Shown: positions 19,912 through 30,285 of the stretch, one piece after another
Layout: each line of letters begins with the position of its first letter
How positions within the stretch are numbered: position 1 is the stretch's first letter
Source of the DNA: Tritrichomonas foetus
Taxonomy: Eukaryota > Parabasalia > Tritrichomonadida > Tritrichomonadidae
Assembly (NCBI GenBank): GCA_001839685.1
Contig: MLAK01000441.1
Span: 51,723 to 115,722 of the forward strand
Length of the DNA stretch: 64,000 bases
Direction of reading: 5' to 3'
Position numbers and translations under genes: made by a program
The notes under the pieces: model-generated
What the model saw: the letters and a program-made list of their open reading frames with translations, nothing else
The model's database searches: none
What the model was told of the DNA's origin: nothing

Positions 19912-21291
19912 TCATTTTATGGGAGAAACGACTTGACTTTTGCTTCTTCCTTTCTTTGACCTTGGATCAACAAGTGGCGGCAATTTCAGTGTATTTATTG
20001 TTTTTAAGTTCATTGTAATTGTTGCATTCCTTTTTCTCTTCGACATTTCACCTTTTTGTCCCATTGTTGCTCTACTCAACAAGCCAGCTTCATTTCGATG
20101 ATAAATATTCCAAAACTTATCAAAATCATTTGCAACTTCAAGTTCATGTTCTAAATTTGCAATTCTTTTCTTTTGTGCTTCGGTTGCTCTTTCTCCTGCC
20201 GCTTGAACTTCAGAAAGTCTTCGATTTTGCGCCATTTTTAAAATAGTTAGTTCATGCTGATGCTTATCATTCAAATTTTTCAATTGTCCTTCATATTCCA
20301 GTGACATTTTTCTTGACATTTCTTCAGTTTCTATCTTTTCAAGATTCGATGCAAGCATGTCAGCTTTTCGAAGCTCATCAAATCTTTTTTGATTCATTAA
20401 TAAAATGCTTTGTGCTCTAATTTGACGGAGTGCTGTTGAAGCTCGTGCGTATTTTTTCATATTTCGTTCTGATTGCCATTTAGACAAGAAATTATCCATT
20501 TCAGTTTGATGTTTTTTCGACAATTTGTCCAAGTTTCTTTGATTTTCAATTTGTAATGATTCAAGTGTTCCATTTACGCGTTGTTGCAGATTGTTTAATT
20601 GGTCATTTGCTTCATTTAGTCTTTTTTGAATGTCTGCTGCTCTTTCTTGAGCAATTTGACTTTTTATGCTATTCTTTCGTTCTTGTTGCAATTTTTGGAT
20701 GATATTTTCTGTTCGTTCACCTTCGTTGACATTATGGTTCTTAAGATGCTTGTCGCGATATTCTGACAAATAACTGACTACATTAACGACATCCGGCGGT
20801 TCGACAATGGAAATGTCTTCATTGTTTAATAATCTTTTAGCAAGTGATTCTGCCCTTTCTTCTGGTGTTTCTCGTGGATTGTTAGAGAGATAAACTGGTC
20901 CATTTGGCTGCGTTTCGAAAATTTCTTTCTTTTTTGGTTTTGATGAACTTTCACTTTTGGTGGAGCTTGACCTGGATTCTATTTGGTCAATTTCTTGTGG
21001 GTGCGGTGAATTTTCTTTTATTTCATTATTTTGATCAATGCTGTCGTTTGCTTGTGAATCTTTTTGAGGTGGATTATTTATTTCTTGCGATTCGTTTTCA
21101 ACTTTTTGCTCTTTGTCGTTTGCTTGCTGCTCGTTTTGAGATGAAATATTTATTTCTTGCGATTCGTTTTCAACTTTTGGCTTTTCGTCGTTTGCTGGAT
21201 TTTCACCTTCATCGATCTGTGCATTTTGATCAGATTGGTTCTCTTCAGGATTTAAAACTTTGTCCTCTTCAGGAGGTTCAATCTCAGTCAT
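19912..21291 (-). CDS. coiled-coil protein with an acidic repeated N-terminus
   Basis: The 459-residue protein has two parts. Residues 1-130 are acidic, Asn/Gln/Glu/Ser-rich and disordered. They include the decapeptide KVENESQEIN twice (39-48 and 63-72), encoded by a 72-base-period duplication. Residues about 140-410 are a charged helical coiled coil, and the tail is basic (GRSKSQVV). No enzymatic motif is seen. Comparable proteins in trichomonads are cytoskeletal or trafficking tethers, but I cannot name a family. The start is the ATG at 21289-21291. On the coding strand, TTCGTTAAA lies directly before it, and the upstream region contains a TTAACGA-like Myb word. Confidence 0.8.
   Translation of the reverse strand: MTEIEPPEEDKVLNPEENQSDQNAQIDEGENPANDEKPKVENESQEINISSQNEQQANDKEQKVENESQEINNPPQKDSQANDSIDQNNEIKENSPHPQEIDQIESRSSSTKSESSSKPKKKEIFETQPNGPVYLSNNPRETPEERAESLAKRLLNNEDISIVEPPDVVNVVSYLSEYRDKHLKNHNVNEGERTENIIQKLQQERKNSIKSQIAQERAADIQKRLNEANDQLNNLQQRVNGTLESLQIENQRNLDKLSKKHQTEMDNFLSKWQSERNMKKYARASTALRQIRAQSILLMNQKRFDELRKADMLASNLEKIETEEMSRKMSLEYEGQLKNLNDKHQHELTILKMAQNRRLSEVQAAGERATEAQKKRIANLEHELEVANDFDKFWNIYHRNEAGLLSRATMGQKGEMSKRKRNATITMNLKTINTLKLPPLVDPRSKKGRSKSQVVSPIK
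21079..21197. repeat. 72-bp-period in-frame duplication within the coiled-coil gene
   Basis: A segment of about 47 bases beginning TATTTCTTGCGATTCG at 21079 recurs at 21151 with few changes. The spacing is 72 bases, equal to 24 codons, so the reading frame is kept. The differences lie mostly in the distal half. It encodes the repeated KVENESQEIN segments. Confidence 0.75.
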
Positions 21292-21517
21292 TTTAACGAA
21301 TTTTTAACGATGAATGGTTATTGAATTTTTTATGAAAACTGTATGAAAAAAATAAACTTGAAAGAATAACTCAAAATCACTATCAAGAAAATCTTACTGA
21401 AATAAAATACTGATATGAGAATCACAATTACTGTGGTTATTGATTCATAGAGAAATTTATGATTAATATTGATATGATACTGAGATAATGTGCATGATTT
21501 ACGATTTTCACTAAATC

Positions 21518-21544
21518 AAAAAAAAAAAAAAAAAAAAAAAAAAA
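21518..21544 (-). terminator. 27-base T tract, Pol III terminator of tRNA-Ala
   Basis: The plus strand shows 27 consecutive A, so the coding strand of the tRNA gene runs into 27 T directly after the discriminator base. Pol III normally needs only four to six T, so this is far longer than required. Confidence 0.85.
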
Positions 21545-21616
21545 TGGATGACAGGGGAGTCGGACCCCTGGCCTCATCAATGCGAATGATGCGCTCTACC
21601 ACTGAGCTAGCCACCC
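21545..21616 (-). tRNA. tRNA-Ala, anticodon CGC
   Basis: On the minus strand the sequence folds into a complete cloverleaf of 72 bases including the discriminator A. The acceptor stem GGGTGGC pairs with GTCATCC and has the G3:U70 pair that identifies alanine tRNAs. The D arm is GCTC/GAGC. The anticodon stem is CATCA/TGATG with loop TTCGCAT, giving anticodon CGC (codon GCG). The T arm is AGGGG/CCCCT. The internal promoter boxes are present: the A box at TAGCTCAGTGG and the B box at GGTCCGACTCC. There is no intron and no encoded CCA. Confidence 0.97.
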
Positions 21617-21970
21617 AATCTATTTTTTTCATTTTAAAGAAAAACACAAAGATTAATTCTATTTTCTATCTCTTTACCAGATCTTTCATTCATTAAAAAC
21701 AAACGTTCCATTCCTTAAAGTGTCATAGCCATCTAAGGTTTAAGATAGAATTTTCCTAAATCTAATAAATTCGAAAAGTAAAATTTTTCACATATCTTTA
21801 TTCAAGATATTTCAATCATCGAATCTTTTATACATCAATTGTTTAAATTTCTTAGATATCATTCAATTTGAATTGATTTCCTTTCTTTGCGTTTCTCTTT
21901 TGCATAATTCTCATTTAGATGAATTACAGGGTTGCGCTATGTTTTCATGATCTCACGATTATCCAATAAA
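21617..21970. other. gene-free stretch between tRNA-Ala and the ankyrin-like gene
   Basis: The AT-rich stretch would hold the upstream flank of the minus-strand tRNA and the 3' flank of the ankyrin-like gene. No TATA-like block or other element stands out. Confidence 0.4.
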
Positions 21971-23386
21971 TTAACTTTTTGTTATTTCATTTATCTTATC
22001 TATTGAGTCATTGGCAACTTTTTCAGCTAATTTAGAAACAAATATCTTTTCTTCTTCGCTTTTATATATATTCATAAATTGAAAAATATTCCATCCAAAA
22101 CTATTAACTGTATGAAATACATTAAATTTCTTACTTGATACCATGAATCTGAAAACTGCGCTACTATCGAGCATTAAACTTTGCCTGACAGTCTCAAAAT
22201 CCCACACTGGTATCAAATCAAAATAATTTACGAGCACATATATATTATTCGATTTTACAGCCATATCTAGTACTTTACTAGAAATCTCTTCATTTGTTGA
22301 TTCATGAATCCAATCAAATATTTCATTATAGTGAAATTCTGCCGCTAATCCCAAAGCTTTCGAATTTTGATGATTTTGTTGACATAAATGTAGTATTTCT
22401 GCATTTCCACCACATACAGCTGCTTCAATTTCGTTGAGCTCAAAATATTTATTTAAAGGAATATTATTCATATTATTCAGATATAAAAATTTGAAACATT
22501 TTACTGATCCACAAAAAGCTGAAAAAACTGACAAATTAAATTGATTATATTGAACAGTAAAAGGATAGAAAAAACTCGGAAATAGGATTTCATTGAAGTT
22601 TATATTAGAGGAACTCAATAATGCTTGAAGTGAGTCACAATTATCTTTTAAAATAAAACCTGCAAGTGATTCCTCAAAATATCCAAAATTTAATAAATCG
22701 TGAAATTTCTTCCATTTATTTTCTTTAATTTCACGTAAATTATTTAGGATTAATTCAAATACATGTTTCAGTAAATGCTTTTTAGTTTTATGAAGCGTGA
22801 AATAAAACATACTTTGGGCAAATTGAGTATCATTTTCATATATTTCTTGAAGAAACCAAAAGTAAATAAATATGGCTTGAAATCGATATTCCCTTTTAAA
22901 AGATTTCAAAGTTTGACAAAATTGAATCACTTCTTTGAGTTCAATCAAGCCGAGATCATAACATAATCGGAGAATATGAATTCGAGAAATTTCATATGGA
23001 AAAAGTATTGGTTCAATAAATGATTTCTTGGAAAAAATAAATGTTTTTATATTAAAGAAAATCCAACGAATTGATGGATTTTCATATATTTGAAGAAGAA
23101 GGGATGAAAATAACTTAGCATTATGCCTCCTATATAATAAAGCTTGTGAAAATAATAGTGGCAAATGATTTATTGTATTTGGTGAATGACACCGACTTAG
23201 CAAGGAAATAATGGATGAAATACTTTCTTCAGTAATATTATAAAGAGCATTTTGTATTTCATATGTTTCTAGTAGATCATCTGTAAGTTCTTTATCACAA
23301 AAATTTGGAATAGTAAGCATTCTTATATCTCTCGAAATATATTTTTTAGGGGCAGAAAAAATGACCAGATTAACATTTAAATTCAT
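21971..23386 (-). CDS. DUF3447/ankyrin-like protein
   Basis: About 471 residues are encoded from the ATG at 23384-23386; the frame extends two codons further upstream only through a TTG. The N-terminal half is helical and Phe/Leu/Tyr-rich. At about 280-330 the sequence LSVFSAFCGSVKCFKFLYLNN matches the recurrent phrase of trichomonad ankyrin proteins with a DUF3447-type N-terminus. Degenerate ankyrin-type helices continue to about residue 440 (IEAAVCGGNAEILHLCQQ, DMAVKSNNIYVLVNYF). These form one of the largest gene families in Trichomonas. They are scaffolds whose functions are mostly unknown. The promoter lies in a short region of 102 bases shared with the divergent coiled-coil gene. Confidence 0.72.
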   Translation of the reverse strand: MNLNVNLVIFSAPKKYISRDIRMLTIPNFCDKELTDDLLETYEIQNALYNITEESISSIISLLSRCHSPNTINHLPLLFSQALLYRRHNAKLFSSLLLQIYENPSIRWIFFNIKTFIFSKKSFIEPILFPYEISRIHILRLCYDLGLIELKEVIQFCQTLKSFKREYRFQAIFIYFWFLQEIYENDTQFAQSMFYFTLHKTKKHLLKHVFELILNNLREIKENKWKKFHDLLNFGYFEESLAGFILKDNCDSLQALLSSSNINFNEILFPSFFYPFTVQYNQFNLSVFSAFCGSVKCFKFLYLNNMNNIPLNKYFELNEIEAAVCGGNAEILHLCQQNHQNSKALGLAAEFHYNEIFDWIHESTNEEISSKVLDMAVKSNNIYVLVNYFDLIPVWDFETVRQSLMLDSSAVFRFMVSSKKFNVFHTVNSFGWNIFQFMNIYKSEEEKIFVSKLAEKVANDSIDKINEITKS

Positions 23387-23488
23387 CTCCAAAATTGAAA
23401 TAAATTGTACGTTTAAAATAGGATTCGCATTCAGAAAAAATCTATCGTATTAATAATTCAATGCATTCAAAAATAACGTGTTTTTTTA

Positions 23489-26443
23489 ATGATTACTGAT
23501 CGAAATGATGCTTTCAAACATAACTCATGTAAGAAATTGGCCCAACTAGCGAAAGTCATTGTTCAAATGAGCTCAATTGCCAAAGATCGTGAAGACGAAC
23601 TCAACAATATTACAATCGAATATGAATCTACGATTTCCCAACTTGTAAGACAGCATATTTATTTAGCAGAAGGAATTGCAAAAAATCTAGTTTTATATCG
23701 GAAAGGATGCATTGATAAAGCGTGCCAAGAATATGGAGTTCATTACAAAGTCATTAAAAACGGCCTTTCAGACCTCTGTAAAGAGAAATTACAAGAACTA
23801 CAAGATATTCTAAATGAGTCACAATCTGTAATTCAAAGCATCAACACCATGCAAAATGATGCTATTGATCAAGCGAACCAAGTTTTGGAAGCAGCTGACG
23901 CCATTCAGAGGAATATGTCAAATTTAAACAGAAGACCAAAAACAGCTGTTAAAAGGCAAATAAATGCTGCTTTAAACCCGATCCATGATAAAATTACCAA
24001 ATTTCAAAACGAACTCGATAATAAACTCAAGCAAATGAGATCTCAACACGCTAAAAATATACAATCAAACAGAAATGAAATATATAAATTTTTGCGAGAA
24101 GAGATCATAAATAGACAAGACGAATTTAATCAATATAAATTTTCACTAAAGAATTTGAAAAATGAAGTAAATAAATTAAAAGCTGAATCTCAAAAGATTC
24201 TAAATGATAATGCCAATTTAGACTTTAAAAATAAAAGAAATGGAATAATATCAACCACTAAAAATTCATGCCGTGATATTTCTTCACAGATTCAAGAATT
24301 ACAAAAGAAAGAAAAACACAATGAATCTGAACGAAAATTCCAAATCAATGAATTATTAAAAGCGAAACAAAACTTGATTAATTCTCATCAAGCTGATATT
24401 AAAAATTTACACTCGCAAGTTAACTCTCAAAAACATCAAAGACATCAACTTACTTCATCTCGATCACTTGAACTTCAAAAGAGACAAGAGGCTCTTGATT
24501 CAAAAACCAATACTTTGAAAAAGGAGCACGAAAATAGTATGAATATGAAAAATTCACTTTTTGAACAAATTTGTACACAAATCAAAGAGTCAGGTAAAGA
24601 TCTTCAATTAATTAATGCCCATTTACAATCCATTATTGAAGAATCAACGGCAAAAACAGCTAATAGAAAACTATCATTAAATTATCAATATGAGCAAGAC
24701 ATTAGAACAACAATGCTGAAAATGGAAAAGGAACTGAATGATTATCGTGACAGTGCAAAAGCAAGACTGAATATTTTTTTAAACGCTTTTAAGTCACAAA
24801 TGGATTTATATCAAAATATACAGAAAGAAAAAAGAAATGATATTTCTAAACTTCTTGAACAACTTAAAGCATTAATTGCACAAAACAAGAAAGAATTAGA
24901 AGAAAAAGAAAAGAAAGAAGAAAAAAATAAAAATGACTATCAGAATGCTAATCTTGCAAGACAACAAAATCGAAAGCAGGAAATAGAAAATGTCATAAAT
25001 AGAAAAATATCGGATCGAGACAGACAAATTTCAACATTAAAAAATAATTTCAATTCAGATTTAAATAAGAAAAAGAAAGAACTTGAAGAAGAAAACAAAC
25101 AGAAATTAAATGAATATAAAGAAAAAATCAAATCATTAGATAATGTTACAAATGAAGAAAATCAGCATAAAACTAATATTTTGAAAATGGAAGGAAAGCT
25201 GAATTACGCAGTTGGCCAGTTTGAAAGATCAAAACAAGAAGGGGAGCAAAAAATATCACTTTTACAAAATGAAATATCAAATACAGAAAAAACTATTCGA
25301 CAAATACAAAGAAAGATTAAAATGGATTCACAAGCCATTGATGAAGAGTTCGAAATGAAAATTCAAGTTGAACAAGTTAAATTAAATAATACAATTGAAA
25401 ATATTTCAAAACTTTATGATAAAGAAGAAAATCTTCGTGGTGTTGAGCTTGTTGAAGCGATTCGAAAACTTAGGCAAATTCAAAACAGAACAGATGATCT
25501 TTGTTTAAAGAAACAACATGAAATTGATGATGAAGAAAAAGAATTTAAAGAGATGCAAAAATCACTCGAGAATGAAATAAAAGAGATGAAAGATAAGAAA
25601 ACTATTAATGATTTAACAGAAAAATTAAACCTACTAAATGAAAAAGCAAAGAATGAAATAGAAAGTGTAACAAAATCTAATTTAGATAAAATTGAAAAAA
25701 TTGAAAAACAAATTGAAGAAAAGAAAACATCTCATTCAGAAAGAATGAATGAAATGAAAAAGAAAATTGAAGAAGAAAATATTATGTTTGATTCCTCAAT
25801 AAATGAATTTAAAGCAAATGAAAACTCAATAACCAATGCAGCTAATGAACAAATTGATAAATATAAACTTGAATACGAATCACGAAAGAAAGAAATGATT
25901 GATAAACATAATGAACAAGTAGCCAAGATGAAAGCCAGAATAGAATCAGCAAAAGGCTTACAAAATGAAACACTCGAAAAGAAAAACCAAGACTATGATA
26001 AAGCTTCTGATAATGAAAATAATCTGATTGCAAAGAAATGCAATTTTGATCAAGAATCATTGAACAAAGTTACGCAAGATTTTCTCAAATCAGATTCAAA
26101 CTATGCTGCCAAGATTTATGAATTAATCTGCAAAATTGCAGATCTTCAAATAAATGTTTATAATTCCACAATCAGGAAAAATGAGCAACAGAAAATAAAC
26201 GCACTTAAAGAATCAATCAAAAAGAAGGATACAGAAATGGCTCAATTATTTGAATCTTTTTATAAAATGGTTGATAATGTCCAGAAAGTACCACTTTCTC
26301 AAGTTCAATCTCCACTTCAATTCCATGTTAGGCCAAGTAATTCCAGGAAATCAACAACAAGGGGATCGAAAATTGAAAGCCCAAAAATCATAGATGTTTC
26401 TAAGAAGCATCTACATCCAATTATGAGTCCTCAAGTTGTGTAA
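23489..26443 (+). CDS. long coiled-coil protein (likely cytoskeletal)
   Basis: The 984-residue protein is almost entirely helical and very rich in Lys, Glu, Gln and Asn. Heptad coiled coil is nearly continuous from about residue 165 to 930. Residues 1-160 are less charged and may form a helical bundle. The C-terminal 50 residues are basic and Ser/Pro-rich (RPSNSRKSTTRGSK, ESPK, MSPQ), which could be phosphorylated or bind acidic partners. There is no motor, membrane or catalytic motif. Trichomonads have large filament systems (costa, pelta-axostyle, basal-body roots) built from such proteins, so a structural role is plausible but inferred. The start is the ATG at 23489. Confidence 0.85.
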   Translation: MITDRNDAFKHNSCKKLAQLAKVIVQMSSIAKDREDELNNITIEYESTISQLVRQHIYLAEGIAKNLVLYRKGCIDKACQEYGVHYKVIKNGLSDLCKEKLQELQDILNESQSVIQSINTMQNDAIDQANQVLEAADAIQRNMSNLNRRPKTAVKRQINAALNPIHDKITKFQNELDNKLKQMRSQHAKNIQSNRNEIYKFLREEIINRQDEFNQYKFSLKNLKNEVNKLKAESQKILNDNANLDFKNKRNGIISTTKNSCRDISSQIQELQKKEKHNESERKFQINELLKAKQNLINSHQADIKNLHSQVNSQKHQRHQLTSSRSLELQKRQEALDSKTNTLKKEHENSMNMKNSLFEQICTQIKESGKDLQLINAHLQSIIEESTAKTANRKLSLNYQYEQDIRTTMLKMEKELNDYRDSAKARLNIFLNAFKSQMDLYQNIQKEKRNDISKLLEQLKALIAQNKKELEEKEKKEEKNKNDYQNANLARQQNRKQEIENVINRKISDRDRQISTLKNNFNSDLNKKKKELEEENKQKLNEYKEKIKSLDNVTNEENQHKTNILKMEGKLNYAVGQFERSKQEGEQKISLLQNEISNTEKTIRQIQRKIKMDSQAIDEEFEMKIQVEQVKLNNTIENISKLYDKEENLRGVELVEAIRKLRQIQNRTDDLCLKKQHEIDDEEKEFKEMQKSLENEIKEMKDKKTINDLTEKLNLLNEKAKNEIESVTKSNLDKIEKIEKQIEEKKTSHSERMNEMKKKIEEENIMFDSSINEFKANENSITNAANEQIDKYKLEYESRKKEMIDKHNEQVAKMKARIESAKGLQNETLEKKNQDYDKASDNENNLIAKKCNFDQESLNKVTQDFLKSDSNYAAKIYELICKIADLQINVYNSTIRKNEQQKINALKESIKKKDTEMAQLFESFYKMVDNVQKVPLSQVQSPLQFHVRPSNSRKSTTRGSKIESPKIIDVSKKHLHPIMSPQVV

Positions 26444-27214
26444 TTTTTTTGTATTTATATATTAAAAAATTGTGTAGAATATTTTATTTGACTTTATTTT
26501 TAGTATTACTATACTTACTACAAAGATAATTTCTAATCTAATAATTCTCATGAAATCCCAATAATGTCTGGGACATCTTGAGTCACCTACAGTTTATTGC
26601 TGTGAAGGATTACTTAATTAATTGGTCGAAATCTACCTTTAGCATTCTTTTGTTATATGTTATTAAATATAACACTGCCAGAGTTTATTATAAAAAAAAC
26701 TCATGATTCTTTTTGAAAACTAAAAGTATACTATAGAACCATCACATAATTGAGAAAAATCTGGAAATATATGTAATTAACATTGAAATTCAATCGCTGT
26801 TAATGATACCAAGATACCACTAATATATAGTATTTATTAGTTAGAATAGTTCATGGATAAATCATTATCACCTCAAAAAAAAATTCCAATTGATGATTAT
26901 TCTTTATCATTACATTGAACCCTTTGAATAAAACTCTAAAAGCATTAATTAGAAAATATATGTAAATCACGAATACAAATGAAAGGTGAGGATAAACAAT
27001 TTCTGAGAAGTGATGAAATCAAAAATGATGACCATATATTTTATTAAAAAGTTTTCGGGCTAAAAATTTGAATACTCAACTAATACAATAATTGAATGTA
27101 TTCAATATATTTCAGAAGGAATCAAATCACCCTGTTCTATCGAGAAGACCGTTTAATAAAAAAAAGATAAAGAAATCTATCAAAAGTTACAAATCTATTT
27201 GAAAAAACTATTAA
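26444..27214. other. gene-free stretch with small AT hairpins
   Basis: No gene is visible. Small inverted repeats include GTTATAT/ATATAAC at 26652-26673 and GAGTTT/AAACTC at 26681-26702. A variant promoter-like element ACCGTTTAAT is at 27148-27157, 58 bases before the ATG of the CLASP-like gene. The rest is featureless AT-rich DNA. Confidence 0.45.
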
Positions 27215-29779
27215 ATGTCTCGATTCTCTGAAGTAGAGGAGCAAATTCCTCTCTCAGAGCAATTCAATAATCCACTCAGCCTTGTTCCAGAAATAACAGT
27301 CGATTCGCGGACAGACGTTGAAGCAGTTTTCATTGATCTCGAAAATCGAATTAATCAAAATGATGATTGGCAGAAGCGATCCCAGGCAATCCAAGAGGCG
27401 ATGTCGTACATCAAAGGTGGAATTCAAAACCACCCAGATGCCAACTTTGTATCCCTCGCTCCCGCCATTGCATCATCAGTTACAAATTTGAGATCAGCTT
27501 TGGTTCGCTGGGGGTCACTATTTGTTGCAGCAGCATCACAAGCACTTCAAGTCAACTTTGTTTCATCACTCGAAATCATCGTTCCTGCGTTATTTAAACA
27601 GTTATCTCATGGTACTGCAATTATCTCAAATTCGTGCCGCTTTGCACTACTCGAAATTGCCAGAAATGTTCCACACAGACGGACATCGCGCGCGTTCATG
27701 ACAAAATTGAAATCCAAAGCAAATCAGCAGAGACAGGTCGTTGCTGAATTTATTCAAATTGCAATTGAAAATTGGCCGAATTCACTTTTGACCAGTTTAA
27801 ATGGTCAATTTTCAGATGCATTGAAAGCATTAGTTGAAGACCCTTCCCCAACTGTCAGACAAGTTGCTAGAGAAGCATCTGAGGCATTAGGAGCAGAAAA
27901 ACCGACATCAAGATCAAGTTCAAAAGTTGGACTGTCAGTTAAAATTCCTGTCACATCAAATTTCAATCAAAATACATCAAACACACCAACTTCTCAACGA
28001 CCTCATATTTCCCATATACCAACATCACCATCTAATAAAGCACGCACACCAATATTTAAAGCACGAAGATCAGTCGACGATTCGGGCTCACCAGACAGAA
28101 TTCGAAATTCGCAAATACCGCTTTCACCGAGATACAATGATAGCCCTAAAAGTTTTAGGGCAAGTCAAAAAGGTGGAGGAAGTCCAAGAGGACCAATGAC
28201 TCAGCCTTTAAGAAAGGCACACTCATTACTAGACTCTCAGTCTGATGAATCACCACAAAATCCTTTGAAATTCGCCAAAATACCGCCACCAATAGACTCT
28301 TTCGAGAAAAATGATTCATTTAGTGGAAATAATTCAGGTGAAAATAGTTTTGATAATCTGAAATTTGAAAGAAAAGACACTAGAGACAACAATAGAGAGA
28401 ACTATAATGAAATTATGAATGAAATTGAAAAAGCTTCACCTGAAAATGAAATATATGAGTACATGCCACCAAAGACCAACGATGATTCGGTAAATTTTTT
28501 AAAGCTCTTACAAGAAATTACAGCTTCTAAGGATTTCACTAAGCTTGATGGATTGGATGTATTATTACCTCCTTCAATTGTTTCTGCTGTAAAATTTATT
28601 CCAATAATGAAACCATGGAAACCAGTTTTACCAATTTTATTTGAACAATTCACAGAAGCTTTTGATGATCAGATTATTGACATATTATCGGTTTTTCACT
28701 TTGATTCTTGGCTCGTTGAAAAGTTCGCACAATCATTCGATGCACAAACTATATTTGAGAGAGAAATAATGAATGGAACATTAGATTCCCTCCGACTTGT
28801 TGCTTCTCTCTTAAGACAAGATATTTTACGGAACATTTCACTAAAAATGAAAAATAAAATATTGAAAATCGCTTCAGAATTTTCAGATAATGAAGATTCA
28901 CAGTTTCTAGTTGAAAGATTCAATGGAAAACCAAATAATAAACCAAACAGTAAATTAAAAAGCAAGTCACCAAATAGCAAACCACTTCGAAAATCAGATG
29001 AATTTAATAATTCGAATAATTCCACATCCTTTAAACCATCAAGTAAAACACCAAATAAATTCACTGTCCGTGGAAATGGTAAACCACTGATTAAACTCAA
29101 TAGTAAACCTAATCCAGTTAAACAAAAAGTTGATATAATTTCCAAATTATCTTCAGCCTTAGAACAAAACGAAAGTTATGAAGATGTTTTAGATGAAATT
29201 TCACAAAATGCTGACGAATACATACCAGAATATTTGGCTGATCTCGAAAATATTTTCATTCGATATTTAAATAATGGTGAACGTGAACAAATTGTTTCAA
29301 TATTAAAGTTCTGTGTGAAAGTACTACAATCCAGAGACACTATTTGCTTCTCTGGCTTATTCCAACAGCTCAGCGAGCTTGTCACAGAAACAGACAGAGA
29401 AATTGTTGATTTGGCCACCGCAGTTATCGTTAAAATGGCTGAAATCGACATAAACATAATAATCTCATTAATGCAGAATGTTGAAGAAGCCATGAATAAT
29501 TCTGTCGATGAGACGGCTCTCTCGACTCTTTCAATTATTCATGCATTCTTTATAGACTTATCTGAAGCCAAAATGTGTGAGTTTTCTGAACCTGTGATGC
29601 AGTATCTGCAGCCAGCATTAGCTTCAAATAATACATCAGTTAGACGAATTGTTGTTTTAATTTTTGTTGAATTTCGTTATAAAATTCCACAGCAATTCCA
29701 TCAATATATGGAACAACTATCAATGACTCAACAAAAACTTATAGAATTGTATAGCTCAAAACGCGGTCCAAAGAAATAG
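27215..29779 (+). CDS. CLASP-like TOG-domain microtubule-associated protein
   Basis: The 854-residue protein has an N-terminal CLASP_N/TOG-type helical repeat domain (about 30-232) with the phrases DDWQKRSQAIQEAM and DPSPTVRQVAREASEALG, typical of TOG arrays. A long Ser/Pro/Arg/Asn-rich linker follows at about 235-420, with RSSSK, SPRYNDSPKS and SPRGP. Basic, SP-rich linkers of this kind bind microtubules in CLASPs. Two further helical segments, at about 425-570 and about 645-845, may be additional TOG-like domains. Between them is a second Lys/Asn/Ser/Pro-rich linker at about 570-640. CLASP proteins stabilise microtubule plus ends and are needed for spindles. The start is the ATG at 27215. 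No calponin or kinase domain is present. Confidence 0.75.
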   Translation: MSRFSEVEEQIPLSEQFNNPLSLVPEITVDSRTDVEAVFIDLENRINQNDDWQKRSQAIQEAMSYIKGGIQNHPDANFVSLAPAIASSVTNLRSALVRWGSLFVAAASQALQVNFVSSLEIIVPALFKQLSHGTAIISNSCRFALLEIARNVPHRRTSRAFMTKLKSKANQQRQVVAEFIQIAIENWPNSLLTSLNGQFSDALKALVEDPSPTVRQVAREASEALGAEKPTSRSSSKVGLSVKIPVTSNFNQNTSNTPTSQRPHISHIPTSPSNKARTPIFKARRSVDDSGSPDRIRNSQIPLSPRYNDSPKSFRASQKGGGSPRGPMTQPLRKAHSLLDSQSDESPQNPLKFAKIPPPIDSFEKNDSFSGNNSGENSFDNLKFERKDTRDNNRENYNEIMNEIEKASPENEIYEYMPPKTNDDSVNFLKLLQEITASKDFTKLDGLDVLLPPSIVSAVKFIPIMKPWKPVLPILFEQFTEAFDDQIIDILSVFHFDSWLVEKFAQSFDAQTIFEREIMNGTLDSLRLVASLLRQDILRNISLKMKNKILKIASEFSDNEDSQFLVERFNGKPNNKPNSKLKSKSPNSKPLRKSDEFNNSNNSTSFKPSSKTPNKFTVRGNGKPLIKLNSKPNPVKQKVDIISKLSSALEQNESYEDVLDEISQNADEYIPEYLADLENIFIRYLNNGEREQIVSILKFCVKVLQSRDTICFSGLFQQLSELVTETDREIVDLATAVIVKMAEIDINIIISLMQNVEEAMNNSVDETALSTLSIIHAFFIDLSEAKMCEFSEPVMQYLQPALASNNTSVRRIVVLIFVEFRYKIPQQFHQYMEQLSMTQQKLIELYSSKRGPKK

Positions 29780-30285
29780 TATTATTTTATTATTTAATTA
29801 CTTGTCATAAATTTTTATATATTACATTTTCATATATTGTTCTCATTCTTATTCTAAATTGATTCTCGATAATATCAACTATATAATTTCCTTTTGGGAT
29901 ACACATTACGAGAAACTTATTTTAAAATACTTCGATTTCTTGAAAATTTTGATGATATTATATTTGTGAAAAGATATATATTGCAGAGTGTGTGAATATA
30001 AACCAGTAAAAAATGTTTGGAAGTTACATTCTGATGTAACATAGCATTTTCACTTTTTCATTGAGTTATTTAAACATTCAAAAATTTTATATGCTTGTGA
30101 TAGATTCATTGAAAAGTTGACTTTTTCAATAACACCATTCGAATTGTGTAACAGTTTGAAAGAAGCTTCTTTTATAGATTTCACTGAAAATTTCAATTGT
30201 TCTCAATTGAGTATTCAATTTTTCTCTGTTTATCTTCAAGATTGGAAAATAACCATTCAATTTTTTCATTTCATAATTCTCACTT
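29780..30285. other. gene-free stretch upstream of the kinase gene
   Basis: The AT-rich stretch ends with the initiator TCACTT at 30280-30285, immediately before the kinase ATG. A short open frame at 30117-30305 has Phe/Ile-rich random composition and overlaps the kinase start; it is not a gene. Confidence 0.45.
30280..30285 (+). promoter_or_regulatory. initiator (Inr) TCACTT at the kinase start
   Basis: TCACTT matches the trichomonad Inr pattern TCA(+1)Py(T/A). With A at 30282 as +1, the 5' leader would be only four bases, in line with the very short leaders known in Trichomonas. Confidence 0.55.
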
